64,000 nucleotides of DNA from Ruegeria sp. YS9 (GCF_024628725.1 NZ_CP102409.1:2265001-2329000); one strand, 5' to 3'. Positions 8,687 to 17,896 are shown, counted from the first letter of the stretch. Program-made: numbers and translations. The notes: generated from the letters alone by a model not told the origin.

Positions 8687-8833
8687 TCAGCGGGCCGTTT
8701 CCACCACGCTATGTGCTGCGGGGTCGCTTGAATAGACCTATTCTCCGATCCCTCTCCGGATGCTCGCCTATCGGCTGCAGGATCACATTGGCAGTCTGAA
8801 GCCACAGATTGTCATCGTTGATCGGAGAGTTCC

Positions 8834-10207
8834 ATGCAGTTCCTGTCAGTCCAAGATATTTACAAAGGCGCGCAGCCAACACCCATACCACCTCTGAAAA
8901 AGACCGAGATTTTGGGTTTGCCAATTGTGAATACCCAATCCGGACAGGTGATCTCAAAACTGCTGGATGGGACGCGCCGGACGGTATTTTTCCTGAACGC
9001 ACATTGCGCAAACATACGGGCCCGTAACCATACCTATCGAGCAGCATTGGCCCGGGCAGATATGATCCTACCTGACGGTATTGGAGTAGAGGTCGCGGCA
9101 AAGTTGCAAGGCGTCCCGTTGGCCGAGAACCTGAACGGTACGGACTTTGTGCCCAAACTGCTGAAACGCGCGGCGTGCCTTGGGCAGTCGGTCTACCTGT
9201 TGGGGGGACGTCCCGGAACAGCTCAGGCAGCGGCGGCGCGGTTGCAGCACATGTTCCCCGATTTGGCCGTGGCTGGTACCCGCGATGGCTACGCGGGGGC
9301 CGCGCGGGTTGATGAGGCGATCGACGATATCAACCAGTCCGGCGCGGACATCCTGTTGGTCGCGATGGGCGTCCCGCTGCAGGAGCTGTGGATCACGCAG
9401 AACCGCCACCGGCTTGATCCTTGTATCGCGCTGGGCGTGGGTGCTTTGTTTGATTTCCTGGCTGGCAACGTGCGCCGGGCACCGCGCATTGTTCGGCGCT
9501 TCCGGATGGAGTGGGCATGGCGGTTGGCGATGGAGCCCCGTCGCATGGCCCGCAGATATCTATTGGGCAATTTCGAATTCCTTGGGCGTGCCGCGCACAA
9601 TTCTGTTCCCAAGGTCTCAGCATGTCGCCTGCTGGACCTCACTTTGGCGGTGGTCGCGCTGTCTCTTCTGGCCCTGCCCATGGCCGTAATCGCCGCATTG
9701 GTGCGATTGGACAGTCGCGGCCCCGCCTTTTTTCGGCAGACACGGATCGGTCGAAACGGCGTGCCCTTTACGATGTACAAGTTCCGCTCGATGACGCAGG
9801 ACGCCGAAGCGCGGCGTGCGGATCTGCTCACCCAGTCAGATCGTGAGGGCGTGTGCTTCAAAGCCAAAAATGATCCACGCATCACCCGTGTCGGGAAAGC
9901 TCTGCGCCGGTGCTCGCTGGATGAACTGCCGCAAATCTTCAACGTGCTGAAAGGGGATATGTCGCTGGTCGGCCCGCGCCCGGCTTTGCCTGAAGAGGTT
10001 GCAGCCTATCCCGAACAAGCACTTGAGCGCCTTCAGGTGCGTCCCGGTATCACGGGCCTCTGGCAGGTTTCGGGCCGTGCAGGCATCGATTTTGACCGCA
10101 TGATCGAGCTGGATACGGCCTATGTCCGCTCCCGCTCGCCCCTTTTGAATCTCATCCTCATCGCATTGACCGCACGTGCCGTCGTGTCGGGTCGCGGTGC
10201 TTACTGA
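8834..10207 (+). CDS. WecG/TagA glycosyltransferase fused to a priming sugar transferase
   Basis: 457 aa with two domains. Residues about 25-255 form a WecG/TagA/CpsF (GT26) glycosyltransferase with LPDGIGVEVAAKL and GVGALFDFLAGNVRRAP. Residues about 265-457 form a bacterial sugar transferase (PF02397-type, as in ExoY/WbaP): one membrane helix, FRQTRIGRNG, MYKFRSM, DELPQIFNVLKGDMSLVGPR and GITGLWQVSGR. The C-terminal domain should attach the first sugar-phosphate to undecaprenyl phosphate, and the GT26 domain should then add a second sugar. These steps are normally separate proteins. The gene starts the galU operon and lies downstream of the 8671 palindrome. Confidence 0.85.
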   Translation: MQFLSVQDIYKGAQPTPIPPLKKTEILGLPIVNTQSGQVISKLLDGTRRTVFFLNAHCANIRARNHTYRAALARADMILPDGIGVEVAAKLQGVPLAENLNGTDFVPKLLKRAACLGQSVYLLGGRPGTAQAAAARLQHMFPDLAVAGTRDGYAGAARVDEAIDDINQSGADILLVAMGVPLQELWITQNRHRLDPCIALGVGALFDFLAGNVRRAPRIVRRFRMEWAWRLAMEPRRMARRYLLGNFEFLGRAAHNSVPKVSACRLLDLTLAVVALSLLALPMAVIAALVRLDSRGPAFFRQTRIGRNGVPFTMYKFRSMTQDAEARRADLLTQSDREGVCFKAKNDPRITRVGKALRRCSLDELPQIFNVLKGDMSLVGPRPALPEEVAAYPEQALERLQVRPGITGLWQVSGRAGIDFDRMIELDTAYVRSRSPLLNLILIALTARAVVSGRGAY

Positions 10208-10227
10208 TCAAACCTAGGAGCATTGAA

Positions 10228-11109
10228 ATGACACGTATTCGCAAAGCTGTTTTCCCGGTCGCGGGTCTGGGCACAAGGTTTCTGCCCGCTACAAAATCTG
10301 TAACCAAGGAGATGTTGCCGCTGATCGACCGCCCTCTGATCCAATATGCGGTTGATGAGGCCCGCGCCGCCGGGATTGATGAGTTCATCTTCATCACCTC
10401 AACCGGCCATTCCGCGCTTGAGGCGTATTTCGGGCGCAACTCGGGGCTGGAGCGCAAACTGAAAGATGGCGGCAAAACCACCCTGCTGAACCGTTTGCGC
10501 CGCACGAACCTTGAGGATGAGACTTACAGCTTTGTCCAACAAGACAGCCCGCGCGGTCTGGGCCACGCAGTGTCGCTGGCGCGTGACATTGTCGGTGATG
10601 AACCCTTTGCGGTGATCCTGCCGGATGATGTGATCCATGCGCAGCGCCCGGTCCTGGCGCAAATGGTTCAGAACTTTGAAGGCAGCCACATGATCGCGAC
10701 TGAAGCCGTTCCTTCCGACCGGATCAGCGCCTATGGCGTGGTCGATATCGCGCATAGGGCTGGGCAGGTGCAGCATCTGAAAGGGTTGGTTGAAAAGCCA
10801 TCCGCCGACCAGGCCCCATCCGAGTTTGGCATTGTCGGGCGGTATCTGCTGCACCCGTCTATTTTCGATCAGTTGAACGGATTGGCACCCGGCGCGGGCA
10901 ATGAAATCCAACTGACCGATGCGATAGCGGCGGATATCGAAAGGACCGGTTGCCACGGCTTCGCCTTTCAAGGAGAGCGCTTCGATTGTGGATCGGTCGC
11001 CGGATATCTTGAGGCAACCACCGTCTTTGCGTTGCAACGTGCCGAACTGCGGGACGGATTCAAATCCATGCTACGTCAGCGCATGAACCTCCTGTCTGCC
11101 GCCGCATAA
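10228..11109 (+). CDS. galU: UTP-glucose-1-phosphate uridylyltransferase
   Basis: 293 aa, the usual GalU length. It converts UTP and glucose-1-phosphate to UDP-glucose, precursor for EPS sugars. The nucleotide-binding start PVAGLGTRFLPATKSVTKEM (residues about 10-29) is typical, followed by DRPLIQYAVDEA, VEKP and GNEIQLTDAI. The ATG follows TAGGAG and lies 20 bp after the transferase gene, so they are co-transcribed. A housekeeping galU may exist elsewhere; this copy is dedicated to the island by position. Confidence 0.93.
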   Translation: MTRIRKAVFPVAGLGTRFLPATKSVTKEMLPLIDRPLIQYAVDEARAAGIDEFIFITSTGHSALEAYFGRNSGLERKLKDGGKTTLLNRLRRTNLEDETYSFVQQDSPRGLGHAVSLARDIVGDEPFAVILPDDVIHAQRPVLAQMVQNFEGSHMIATEAVPSDRISAYGVVDIAHRAGQVQHLKGLVEKPSADQAPSEFGIVGRYLLHPSIFDQLNGLAPGAGNEIQLTDAIAADIERTGCHGFAFQGERFDCGSVAGYLEATTVFALQRAELRDGFKSMLRQRMNLLSAAA

Positions 11110-11116
11110 GACAGAG

Positions 11117-11140
11117 GCACCTATCCGAACGGATAGGTGC
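11117..11140. promoter_or_regulatory. Best copy of the island palindrome, upstream of the kinase operon
   Basis: Perfect 10-bp arms GCACCTATCC (11117-11126) and GGATAGGTGC (11131-11140) with spacer GAAC. It begins 8 bp after the galU stop and 71 bp before the start of the SUOX-fold gene. No T-run follows, and the same core lies in promoter positions elsewhere in the island, so an operator is likelier than a terminator. Confidence 0.65.
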
Positions 11141-11210
11141 GTATCCCCATGCCCATCTGTCGCTGCGGACCTATTTCTGGTTTCTTATGGTCAAAGAAAT
11201 GGAGACCAAG

Positions 11211-11717
11211 ATGCGTCTGTTTTTTGCGATCATAACAGCGGCGTTCACTTTTTGCCTGACGTCTGCGCAAGCCGAAGACTTGGCGGCCCCGTCAGGTGAG
11301 GTCGTCCTGACCATTTCGGGCAATATCGCACAGACCGGGCCCGAAGGGGCGGCGCAGTTCGATATGGAAATGTTGAAGGCGATGCCGCAGCGCAGTTTTG
11401 AAACCTCGACGATCTGGACTGAAGGCGAAACCAACTTTGTCGGCGTCCCCCTGTCTGTCTTGCTGGAACGGATCGGAGCAGAGGGCGACGCGATCCGGGC
11501 GACGGCGATCAACGACTACGCGGTTGAGATCCCTGTGGCGTCGATCTCGGCACAGGACCCGATTGTCGCCTATGAGATGGACGGCGCGGCGATGTCACGG
11601 CGGCAGAAAGGTCCGCTATGGATCGTATATCCATACGACAGTGACACCGAGTACCAGACAGAGGTGATTTACTCTCGCAGTATTTGGCAACTCGACAGGT
11701 TGGAAATCGTTAAATAG
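11211..11717 (+). CDS. Periplasmic SUOX-fold (molybdopterin-binding-like) protein without the Mo-ligand cysteine
   Basis: 168 aa from the ATG at 11211 (GGAG 6 nt upstream); an ATG at 11187 would add 8 residues. It has a clear signal peptide (MRLFFAIITAAFTFCLTSAQA). The mature part resembles the oxidoreductase molybdopterin-binding domain: TSTIWTEGETNFVGVPLSVLL, TAINDYAVEIPV, GPLWIVYPYDSD. The mature sequence contains no cysteine, so it cannot hold molybdenum as sulfite oxidase or MsrP does. It is co-directional with the hybrid kinase, 24 bp ahead of it. I infer a sensing or accessory role for the kinase. Confidence 0.72.
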   Translation: MRLFFAIITAAFTFCLTSAQAEDLAAPSGEVVLTISGNIAQTGPEGAAQFDMEMLKAMPQRSFETSTIWTEGETNFVGVPLSVLLERIGAEGDAIRATAINDYAVEIPVASISAQDPIVAYEMDGAAMSRRQKGPLWIVYPYDSDTEYQTEVIYSRSIWQLDRLEIVK

Positions 11718-11741
11718 CGTGGGGTTACAATACGGTATGAA

Positions 11742-14300
11742 GTGGGCGATACGGGCCAGACATTGACAAGAAATTTCCAAAACCACTCGCGGCGCCGGTG
11801 GGCTTTCGGGCTCATCGGCATCGCCGTTCTGGGTGCCCTTGCTTTGGTTTTGTTGCTGTCCGCCAAGGTGATATCCGACCTGCGCGACCGGCAGTCAGCC
11901 CGGACAGATAACGTGCAATGGACGCTAACGCAGGTCGAAGTCGAGTTCCTGTTCTACCTCAACGCGCTTGAGGCGGGTGTATCGGATGCAGGGCCAAGTC
12001 TTGAAAACCTGGACCTTGTCCGCCGCCGTTTCGATCTTTTGTATAGTCGTATCGACATTCTTGACACCTCGCGTTTGTTTGAAACGCTGCGAAGTGACCC
12101 GAAATTCGTTGAACCTCTGAACGACGTCTCCGCCTATTTGAAGGCCTCGGTGCCTACAATCGACGCTGAGGACCCAGGCCTGATTGCTGGGCTGTCAAAT
12201 CTCTATGACGGTGCGCAGGGGATCGCTCCGCGGGTGCGCGAACTTTCGGTCTCGGCGATCTCGTACTTTGCAAGCCAGTCGGATCAGCGCCGTGAGGAAA
12301 CCGCGCTCAGCCTGTTTCAACTGGCCGTTTTGTCCGGTGGGTTATTTCTGACGCTGACTGCGGTCAGCGCATACCTCTTGGTGGTCAACCGCAAAGCTGA
12401 TCGGCGGGGGCAGGCGATTCAGCAGGCAAACCAACGCATGAATACGATCCTTTCGACCTCATTGGATGCCGTGATCGTGGTGAACGCCGCCGGCACAGTG
12501 CTGGAGTTCAACGCGGCTGCACAAGCAATTTTCGGGTATTCCGAGGCAGAGGCCAAAGGGCATTCGATCGGTGAATTGATTGTGCCTTCGCATCTACGCG
12601 AGGCCCACAACCAAGGCATGGAGCGGATGCAGAGCGGAGGAGACCGCCACGTCGTCGGCAAAGGTCGCGTCCAGCTTGAGGCGATGCGCAAGAATGGTGA
12701 GGTCTTTCCCGTCGAACTTGCGTTGCAATCCGCCCAGGCCGGGGACGAGGAAATCGTAATCGGTTTCGTCCGCGATATCTCACAAAGCGTTGCGGATCAG
12801 AAAGAGCTTGTCTCGGCCCGCGACCGTGCCCTTGCCGGGGAAAAGGCGAAGTCGGATTTTCTGACTGTAATGAGCCATGAGATCAGAACCCCGTTGAACG
12901 GGCTGCTGGGCAACCTCACCCTTCTAAAGAATACACGCACGACCAAACAGCAGTCTCAGTTTGTCCGCAACATGGAGATCTCGGGCCAGGTTCTGCAAAA
13001 CCATGTGGATGCGGTGCTGGATATTGCTCGGTTCGAGGCCGGCAAGCTGTCAGTCGCGCACGAGCCAACCGACCTGAACGCGATGCTGCAGGACCTAGTG
13101 GATGGTCAAAGCGGCAATGCGGCCTCGCGCGGCAACTCAATCTCTTGGCAATGGGTGGGTGGAGCCTATCCGCATGTCGCGACTGATGCGCAAAGGTTGC
13201 GGCAAATTCTGCTGAACCTCGTGGGTAATGCGATCAAGTTTACCGAAAATGGCCGTGTTTCTATTGAGGTCGAAAGATGTGAACCTGAAGATCAGGGTAA
13301 GGCACATGTATACGAAGTGCGTGTGATCGATACCGGGGCTGGCATCGCCGATGATGAGATCGACGCCATTTTTGATGACTTCTACACCAGCGATCCATCT
13401 ATCGGTCGCACGGTCGGAGGAACCGGGCTTGGCCTGGGAATTGCCCGTAGGTTCGCGCAGGCCATGGGCGGTGAGGTCGGGGCGGAAAGCACATTGGGCG
13501 AAGGCAGTGTTTTCTGGCTGCGGATACCGTTGCAGCCGTGGGCGCGCGACCAACTGCTAGAAGCTGCTCAGATCAATACCGAGACCGTTCGCCCTCTGAA
13601 CTTGTTGGTGGTCGAAGATAACGAGATCAACCTCGAGGTTATCTGCAACATGCTGGCGCTGGACGGTCACCGTGTGACGACAGCAAAAAACGGGCAGGTC
13701 GGCGTCGATAAGGCCAAGGGACAGCGCTTTGACGCGATCCTGATGGATATCAGTATGCCAGTGATGGATGGGCCAACCGCTGCGCATCATATTCGTAACG
13801 GTCAGGGGCAATCGGCAGATGTGCCGATTATTGCGGTGTCGGCCAACGTTCTTCCAGACGCAGTTGAGGCCTTTCGCGCCGCTGGAATGACGGCTTTCAT
13901 CGGCAAGCCAATTTCGATAGACGCCCTGCGCAGGGCGCTTTCGATGGTCACGCAACCCGAGATGCCGGTTTCGCAGAGTGCGCAGCCTGATCCATTGGCA
14001 GAGTTGAAAGACAGCGTCGGGCCTGAGGTCTTTGCCCGCCTTCATGCCAAGTTTATTGCCGAAGGGGATGAGTTCATTGGATGGCTCGAAACCCGAGCAT
14101 TTGGTCGGTCAGATTCGAATGAGCTCGCACGGGCCTGCCACAAACTGGCCGGTAGCGCGGCGACCTTCGGTGCGGAAGAGTTTCGAGAGGCGTTAGTTGC
14201 GGTAGAGATTGCAGCAAAAGAACACAAAGACATCACTGACAAGCTCGCTGCAGTCTCCACCGCTTGGGAGCGGGCGAAATCATCGCCCGCTCGGGATTGA
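11742..14300 (+). CDS. Hybrid sensor histidine kinase with PAS, REC and Hpt domains
   Basis: 852 aa from a GTG at 11742 (a TTG at 11763 is possible). Order: membrane helix about 22-44; periplasmic helical region; second helix about 190-212; PAS about 226-345 (TSLDAVIVVNAAGTVLEFN); HisKA with phospho-acceptor H379 in MSHEIRTP; HATPase with NLVGNAIKFTENG, DTGAGI and GGTGLGLGIA; receiver domain with D669 in LMDISMP; C-terminal Hpt with H800 in ACHKLAGSAATFG. This is a complete H-D-H relay whose last step would phosphorylate D53 of the island's response regulator. It is co-transcribed with the SUOX-fold protein and convergent with the OPX gene, 1 bp apart. Confidence 0.93.
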   Translation: MGDTGQTLTRNFQNHSRRRWAFGLIGIAVLGALALVLLLSAKVISDLRDRQSARTDNVQWTLTQVEVEFLFYLNALEAGVSDAGPSLENLDLVRRRFDLLYSRIDILDTSRLFETLRSDPKFVEPLNDVSAYLKASVPTIDAEDPGLIAGLSNLYDGAQGIAPRVRELSVSAISYFASQSDQRREETALSLFQLAVLSGGLFLTLTAVSAYLLVVNRKADRRGQAIQQANQRMNTILSTSLDAVIVVNAAGTVLEFNAAAQAIFGYSEAEAKGHSIGELIVPSHLREAHNQGMERMQSGGDRHVVGKGRVQLEAMRKNGEVFPVELALQSAQAGDEEIVIGFVRDISQSVADQKELVSARDRALAGEKAKSDFLTVMSHEIRTPLNGLLGNLTLLKNTRTTKQQSQFVRNMEISGQVLQNHVDAVLDIARFEAGKLSVAHEPTDLNAMLQDLVDGQSGNAASRGNSISWQWVGGAYPHVATDAQRLRQILLNLVGNAIKFTENGRVSIEVERCEPEDQGKAHVYEVRVIDTGAGIADDEIDAIFDDFYTSDPSIGRTVGGTGLGLGIARRFAQAMGGEVGAESTLGEGSVFWLRIPLQPWARDQLLEAAQINTETVRPLNLLVVEDNEINLEVICNMLALDGHRVTTAKNGQVGVDKAKGQRFDAILMDISMPVMDGPTAAHHIRNGQGQSADVPIIAVSANVLPDAVEAFRAAGMTAFIGKPISIDALRRALSMVTQPEMPVSQSAQPDPLAELKDSVGPEVFARLHAKFIAEGDEFIGWLETRAFGRSDSNELARACHKLAGSAATFGAEEFREALVAVEIAAKEHKDITDKLAAVSTAWERAKSSPARD

Positions 14301-14301
14301 T

Positions 14302-15531
14302 TTACGGCGCCAGCAGCGCCGCAGCACCGACGATACCAACCGCACGGGCAACCTCGGTCAGGCCGGTCACCTTGCTGTCGTAGCAAGCAATGGCATCACC
14401 CGGCAGAACATAGGGGTCATAATCATCCCGATCCCCGCGCCGCAGCAGTTTTTCGATGTTGCGTTCAATGACGATCGAGTTGCCTGTCATCGGGTTGCGG
14501 GTGAACAGGACCGCGCTGCGATTGGCATTGGTGGTCTTGGCTCCGCCGACACAGTTGGTGTCGACAACCGCCTGAAGATAGCGCGTGCCATAGGGAACTT
14601 CGCGCACGTCGCGTCCGATGGCCGATTCAGCGTTTCCGGTGGCTGGTTGAGTGAGGTTTGACATGTACAGCGTTACACCGGGCGGGCTGATCGGACTGGG
14701 ACGCATCAAGTCATCCTGGAAACATCCTCGGCTGTTGACCACGATCTTGTCCCCGGTCAGCAGCATAATGTCGGTCGGGTCGGTGCCTTCGAACACACCG
14801 CGCAGATCCATACGATAGATCGTGCCGTGACGGTGCAGCTCGACCGCTGACAGATCAGCATCCGGGCGTACGCCTCCAGCGGAACGAATGGCAACCGACA
14901 GGTTGCGCGCCTCGGTCGAGGCTCCCAACACACCCTGACGTCCTCGATCCAGCGCGTCGCCGGGGATGCCTCCGATCTCAACCGAGTGGGGTTCAAACAC
15001 TGCACCTTGCACGCCGACAGTAACCGAGGCGAAGTCGCTAATGCGCGCCGTTACGCGCGGCGTGCTGTCATAGAACTGCGCCTCCACCAGAACACGGGCC
15101 ACATCCCGCTCCACCTGTTCGGTTGTTCGACCCTGCGCGCGCACCGGTGGCAGGTAGGGCAGCTTCAGGTCGCCATCGCGAGACACAACGTAGGTGTCGC
15201 TGAGAAGTTCGTCACCGTCGATTGTGATCTGCACCATGTCATTGCGCGAAAGCTTTTCGCCCAACAGCGGACTAAGAGCAGGCTGTGACCATTTGGCAAA
15301 GGCGCTTGCGCCTTGATCCCCGGCCTGAGACCGACATGCGCGCCCGTTCATATGCTCCGATTGCAGCAAAGGCGCGTTTGCAAGGCGCCGCGATGGGGAC
15401 CGGTACTGGGCTTGATAACTTTCGCCCTTCGCGACGGATTCGATGTTGCGCGGGGTCTTCATGCTACTACAGCCCGACAGAGCAATTGCGCTGACGGTTC
15501 CTAAAACCAAAACTTTGAAATGTCGTATCAT
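14302..15531 (-). CDS. Polysaccharide export lipoprotein (Wza/OPX family)
   Basis: 409 aa. The ATG at 15531 has AGGAGAG 6 nt upstream; a TTG at 15537 is less likely. The lipoprotein signal ends in the lipobox LSGC, so the mature protein is anchored to the outer membrane. The polysaccharide export domain follows (MVQITIDGDELLSDTYVVSRDGDL, ... LPYLPPVRAQGRT), then SLBB-like repeats, and the C-terminus ends in a hydrophobic stretch. It should form the outer membrane exit channel for the EPS and work with the Wzz protein. It diverges from the flippase operon around the 15606 palindrome. Confidence 0.87.
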   Translation of the reverse strand: MIRHFKVLVLGTVSAIALSGCSSMKTPRNIESVAKGESYQAQYRSPSRRLANAPLLQSEHMNGRACRSQAGDQGASAFAKWSQPALSPLLGEKLSRNDMVQITIDGDELLSDTYVVSRDGDLKLPYLPPVRAQGRTTEQVERDVARVLVEAQFYDSTPRVTARISDFASVTVGVQGAVFEPHSVEIGGIPGDALDRGRQGVLGASTEARNLSVAIRSAGGVRPDADLSAVELHRHGTIYRMDLRGVFEGTDPTDIMLLTGDKIVVNSRGCFQDDLMRPSPISPPGVTLYMSNLTQPATGNAESAIGRDVREVPYGTRYLQAVVDTNCVGGAKTTNANRSAVLFTRNPMTGNSIVIERNIEKLLRRGDRDDYDPYVLPGDAIACYDSKVTGLTEVARAVGIVGAAALLAP

Positions 15532-15605
15532 TTTCAACTCTCCTGAACTGCATCCACAGCTACAGCAGTGCTTTCCTATGTGTCAGACCGGTATCGGGAT
15601 TGCCG

Positions 15606-15624
15606 CCTATCCCATTCGGATAGG
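15606..15624. promoter_or_regulatory. Palindromic operator candidate between OPX and flippase genes
   Basis: CCTATCC (15606-15612), spacer CATTC, GGATAGG (15618-15624). The spacer is 5 nt here against 4 nt in the other copies. It is 75 bp from the OPX start and 103 bp from the flippase start, placing both divergent units under the same presumed regulator. Confidence 0.6.
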
Positions 15625-15726
15625 TCGCTCACCGGATGGTTCGTTCGGCTGTCCACCCGCGTCTGGGACAGAGACTTCGCCGCCAATTAAAACTGAGCTC
15701 AACACTGTTTCTGGACATTAGGTGAG

Positions 15727-16965
15727 ATGACTCAGCGATTGGCACATTCCGGTTTTTTGCGGCACTTGCTGGCCTATGCGGCGTCCGAAGTGGCTGCAAA
15801 GGCGTCGCGTCTTTTGGTCGTTGTTGTCGTGGCCCGCAGCCTCAGCCCCGAGGCGATCGGTCTGGCTGCAGCTGCCCTCGCCGCCGGGGATATCCTCAAG
15901 GCGCTGACCGAAAACGGTGTGGGGCAGAGGATCATCCAAGCCCCTCAGGCTGAGTTGGAACAGCGCTGCAATACCGCGCATCGCATCTTCTGGGTCTGGT
16001 GCGGGACGCTGTTCTTGCTGCAATTGGCTATCGCCATTGCTCTCTATGCGGTAGGGCATGAGACGCTGGCGCTGCTGCTCGCCATTCTGGCCGGAGAGTA
16101 CCTGTTCATGCCTGCCGGTCTGGTACAGGCCGCGCTTGCGATGCGTGAGGGCAAGCTGCAACAGACCGCCGCCATTGCCGGAGGGCAGGTGGTTGGCGCG
16201 AATGTCATGGCGGCGCTACTGGCGCTGCTCTGGGCCTCGCCGCTGGCTTTGGTGCTGCCCCGCTTGCTGGCCGCTCCGATCTGGCTGGTCCTGATGCGCC
16301 GTCTGCGTCCCTGGGCATCGGATACCAAACAAGGATTTGCTGCCCTTCGCCCCTTTGTTGGGTTCGGCTGGGCCGTTCTGGGGGTCGAGATCGTCAAAGT
16401 TCTGCGTCTGCAAGCCGACAAGCTTGTCGTCGGCGCGATGCTGGGGGCCGAGAGCCTTGGCATCTACTTCATGGCTTTCAACGCTGGGCTCGGCTTGGCG
16501 ACATCGTTCACGCAGGCCTTTTCAGTCGTTCTTTTCCCACATCTTTGCGCAGCCCCGGATAAAACCAAGGCGCTGCGTCATGGGCTCGGCACGTCCCTCC
16601 TGGTGCTGAGCCCGTTGGTTTTTCTGCAAGCCGCGCTTGCGCCGGTCTACGTGCCGCTGCTGCTGGGGGCCGAGTGGCAACAGATTTCACCGGTGGTTTC
16701 GGTCTTGTGCCTTGCCGCATTACCCAGCGTCATCTGGTCCGCCGTGGCCGGCTGGCTACGGTCCGAGAACCGCGCGATTACTGAGCTGCGGGTCAGCGCG
16801 GCTTTGGCTTTCGCATTGATCCTCAACACCGCGATCATGGCTCCGTTCGGGCTGATGCCAGTGGCGTTCGGATACCTGCTGACCAGTACTGCCCTGATGT
16901 TGACCGCCTCTTGGGTGCTGTTGCCACGGGATCACAAATCAACAGAAAGGTTCGGCTTCCAATGA
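15727..16965 (+). CDS. Polysaccharide flippase (Wzx/MATE-like)
   Basis: 412 aa with about 12 hydrophobic helices and the family N-terminus (VAAKASRLLVVVVVARSLSP, then ALTENGVGQRIIQ). It belongs to the oligosaccharide flippase/MviN group and should move lipid-linked EPS repeat units across the inner membrane to Wzy. It heads a four-gene operon with three glycosyltransferases; its stop overlaps the next start (ATGA at 16962). Confidence 0.85.
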   Translation: MTQRLAHSGFLRHLLAYAASEVAAKASRLLVVVVVARSLSPEAIGLAAAALAAGDILKALTENGVGQRIIQAPQAELEQRCNTAHRIFWVWCGTLFLLQLAIAIALYAVGHETLALLLAILAGEYLFMPAGLVQAALAMREGKLQQTAAIAGGQVVGANVMAALLALLWASPLALVLPRLLAAPIWLVLMRRLRPWASDTKQGFAALRPFVGFGWAVLGVEIVKVLRLQADKLVVGAMLGAESLGIYFMAFNAGLGLATSFTQAFSVVLFPHLCAAPDKTKALRHGLGTSLLVLSPLVFLQAALAPVYVPLLLGAEWQQISPVVSVLCLAALPSVIWSAVAGWLRSENRAITELRVSAALAFALILNTAIMAPFGLMPVAFGYLLTSTALMLTASWVLLPRDHKSTERFGFQ

Positions 16966-17876
16966 CCCGCTTTACCGTCATCGTGCCGTTTCACACCGAT
17001 GCGGATACAATTGCCGACACGCTGACCAGCATTCGCACGCAAAGCTTCACGAATTGGGAGGTGATCTGCGTCGGCGACCGTCCCTCAAGCGCGTGCCTGT
17101 CCGTCGTGCTAGATCACATCGCGCAAGACCACCGTATCCGGGTCGCCAGCAGCCCCTTCGATGGCCCAAGCGCTGCCCGCAACTATGGGGCCGAACTGGC
17201 CAAGGGTGACCTACTGGCGTTCTGCGACGCGGATGATCTGTGGCACAAGGACAAGCTGGCGCAACTAGACGAAGCCTTTCAGCCGTCTTTGACAGATGCA
17301 GTTTTTGGGCAAATCCGGTTCTTCACCGATCAGCCCGGAGATTCTCAGACACGCTCGACCGTTCCAAGTGCAACGCTGACCATTCAGGACCTGTTGGCCG
17401 AGAACCCGGTCTGCACCATGTCCAATCTTTCGATACGTCGTGAAGTCTTCAACGCCGTTGGCGGGTTAGACACGAGAACGGTGCATAACGAAGACTTGGA
17501 GCTGTTGATCCGCCTCGCAGGCGAAGGGTTCACCATCGAAGGGGTCAATCAGTTCCAAGTCTGGTATCGCACCAGCGCCCGGGGCTTGTCGTCGGATTTG
17601 GCCGCAATGCGCGCTGGGCGGGCCTACGCGGTCAAAACAGCCGCATCATATGGCGTGTTCCCGTCGCGGTCATCCGAGGCCATCTATCAGCGCTATCTTG
17701 CACGCCGGGCGCTGCGGTTGGGGCATCAGAGTCAGGCCCTGTTCTACACACGCAACGGCTTGAGCCTGCATGCGCGCAGTTTCCTGCTGCCCCTGCGCCG
17801 AGGACTGCTTACCGTCGCAGGGGCCGCGCTGGCCCCGATCCTGCCGCAAGCGATCAAACGCGCGTTGTTTTCATGA
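16962..17876 (+). CDS. Family 2 glycosyltransferase (EPS)
   Basis: 304 aa from the ATG that overlaps the flippase stop. GT-A fold start FTVIVPFHTDADTIADTLTS, then ARNYGAELAKGDLLAFCDAD with the D-A-D metal site at about residues 85-90, and the acceptor-region pattern HNEDLELLIRL. It should add one sugar to the lipid-linked EPS unit on the cytoplasmic side. Donor and linkage cannot be told from sequence. Confidence 0.85.
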   Translation: MTRFTVIVPFHTDADTIADTLTSIRTQSFTNWEVICVGDRPSSACLSVVLDHIAQDHRIRVASSPFDGPSAARNYGAELAKGDLLAFCDADDLWHKDKLAQLDEAFQPSLTDAVFGQIRFFTDQPGDSQTRSTVPSATLTIQDLLAENPVCTMSNLSIRREVFNAVGGLDTRTVHNEDLELLIRLAGEGFTIEGVNQFQVWYRTSARGLSSDLAAMRAGRAYAVKTAASYGVFPSRSSEAIYQRYLARRALRLGHQSQALFYTRNGLSLHARSFLLPLRRGLLTVAGAALAPILPQAIKRALFS

Positions 17877-17896
17877 GAATTCTGAAGGAGATCACC

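Noticed and set aside
8738..8760. A fifth palindrome copy near 8738
   Set aside because: CCTATTC matches one half-site weakly and the second half is missing, so it was not counted as an operator.
11117..11140. Terminator for galU
   Set aside because: The hairpin has no T-run and its core recurs in promoter positions in the island. A dual role is possible but an operator is the better reading.
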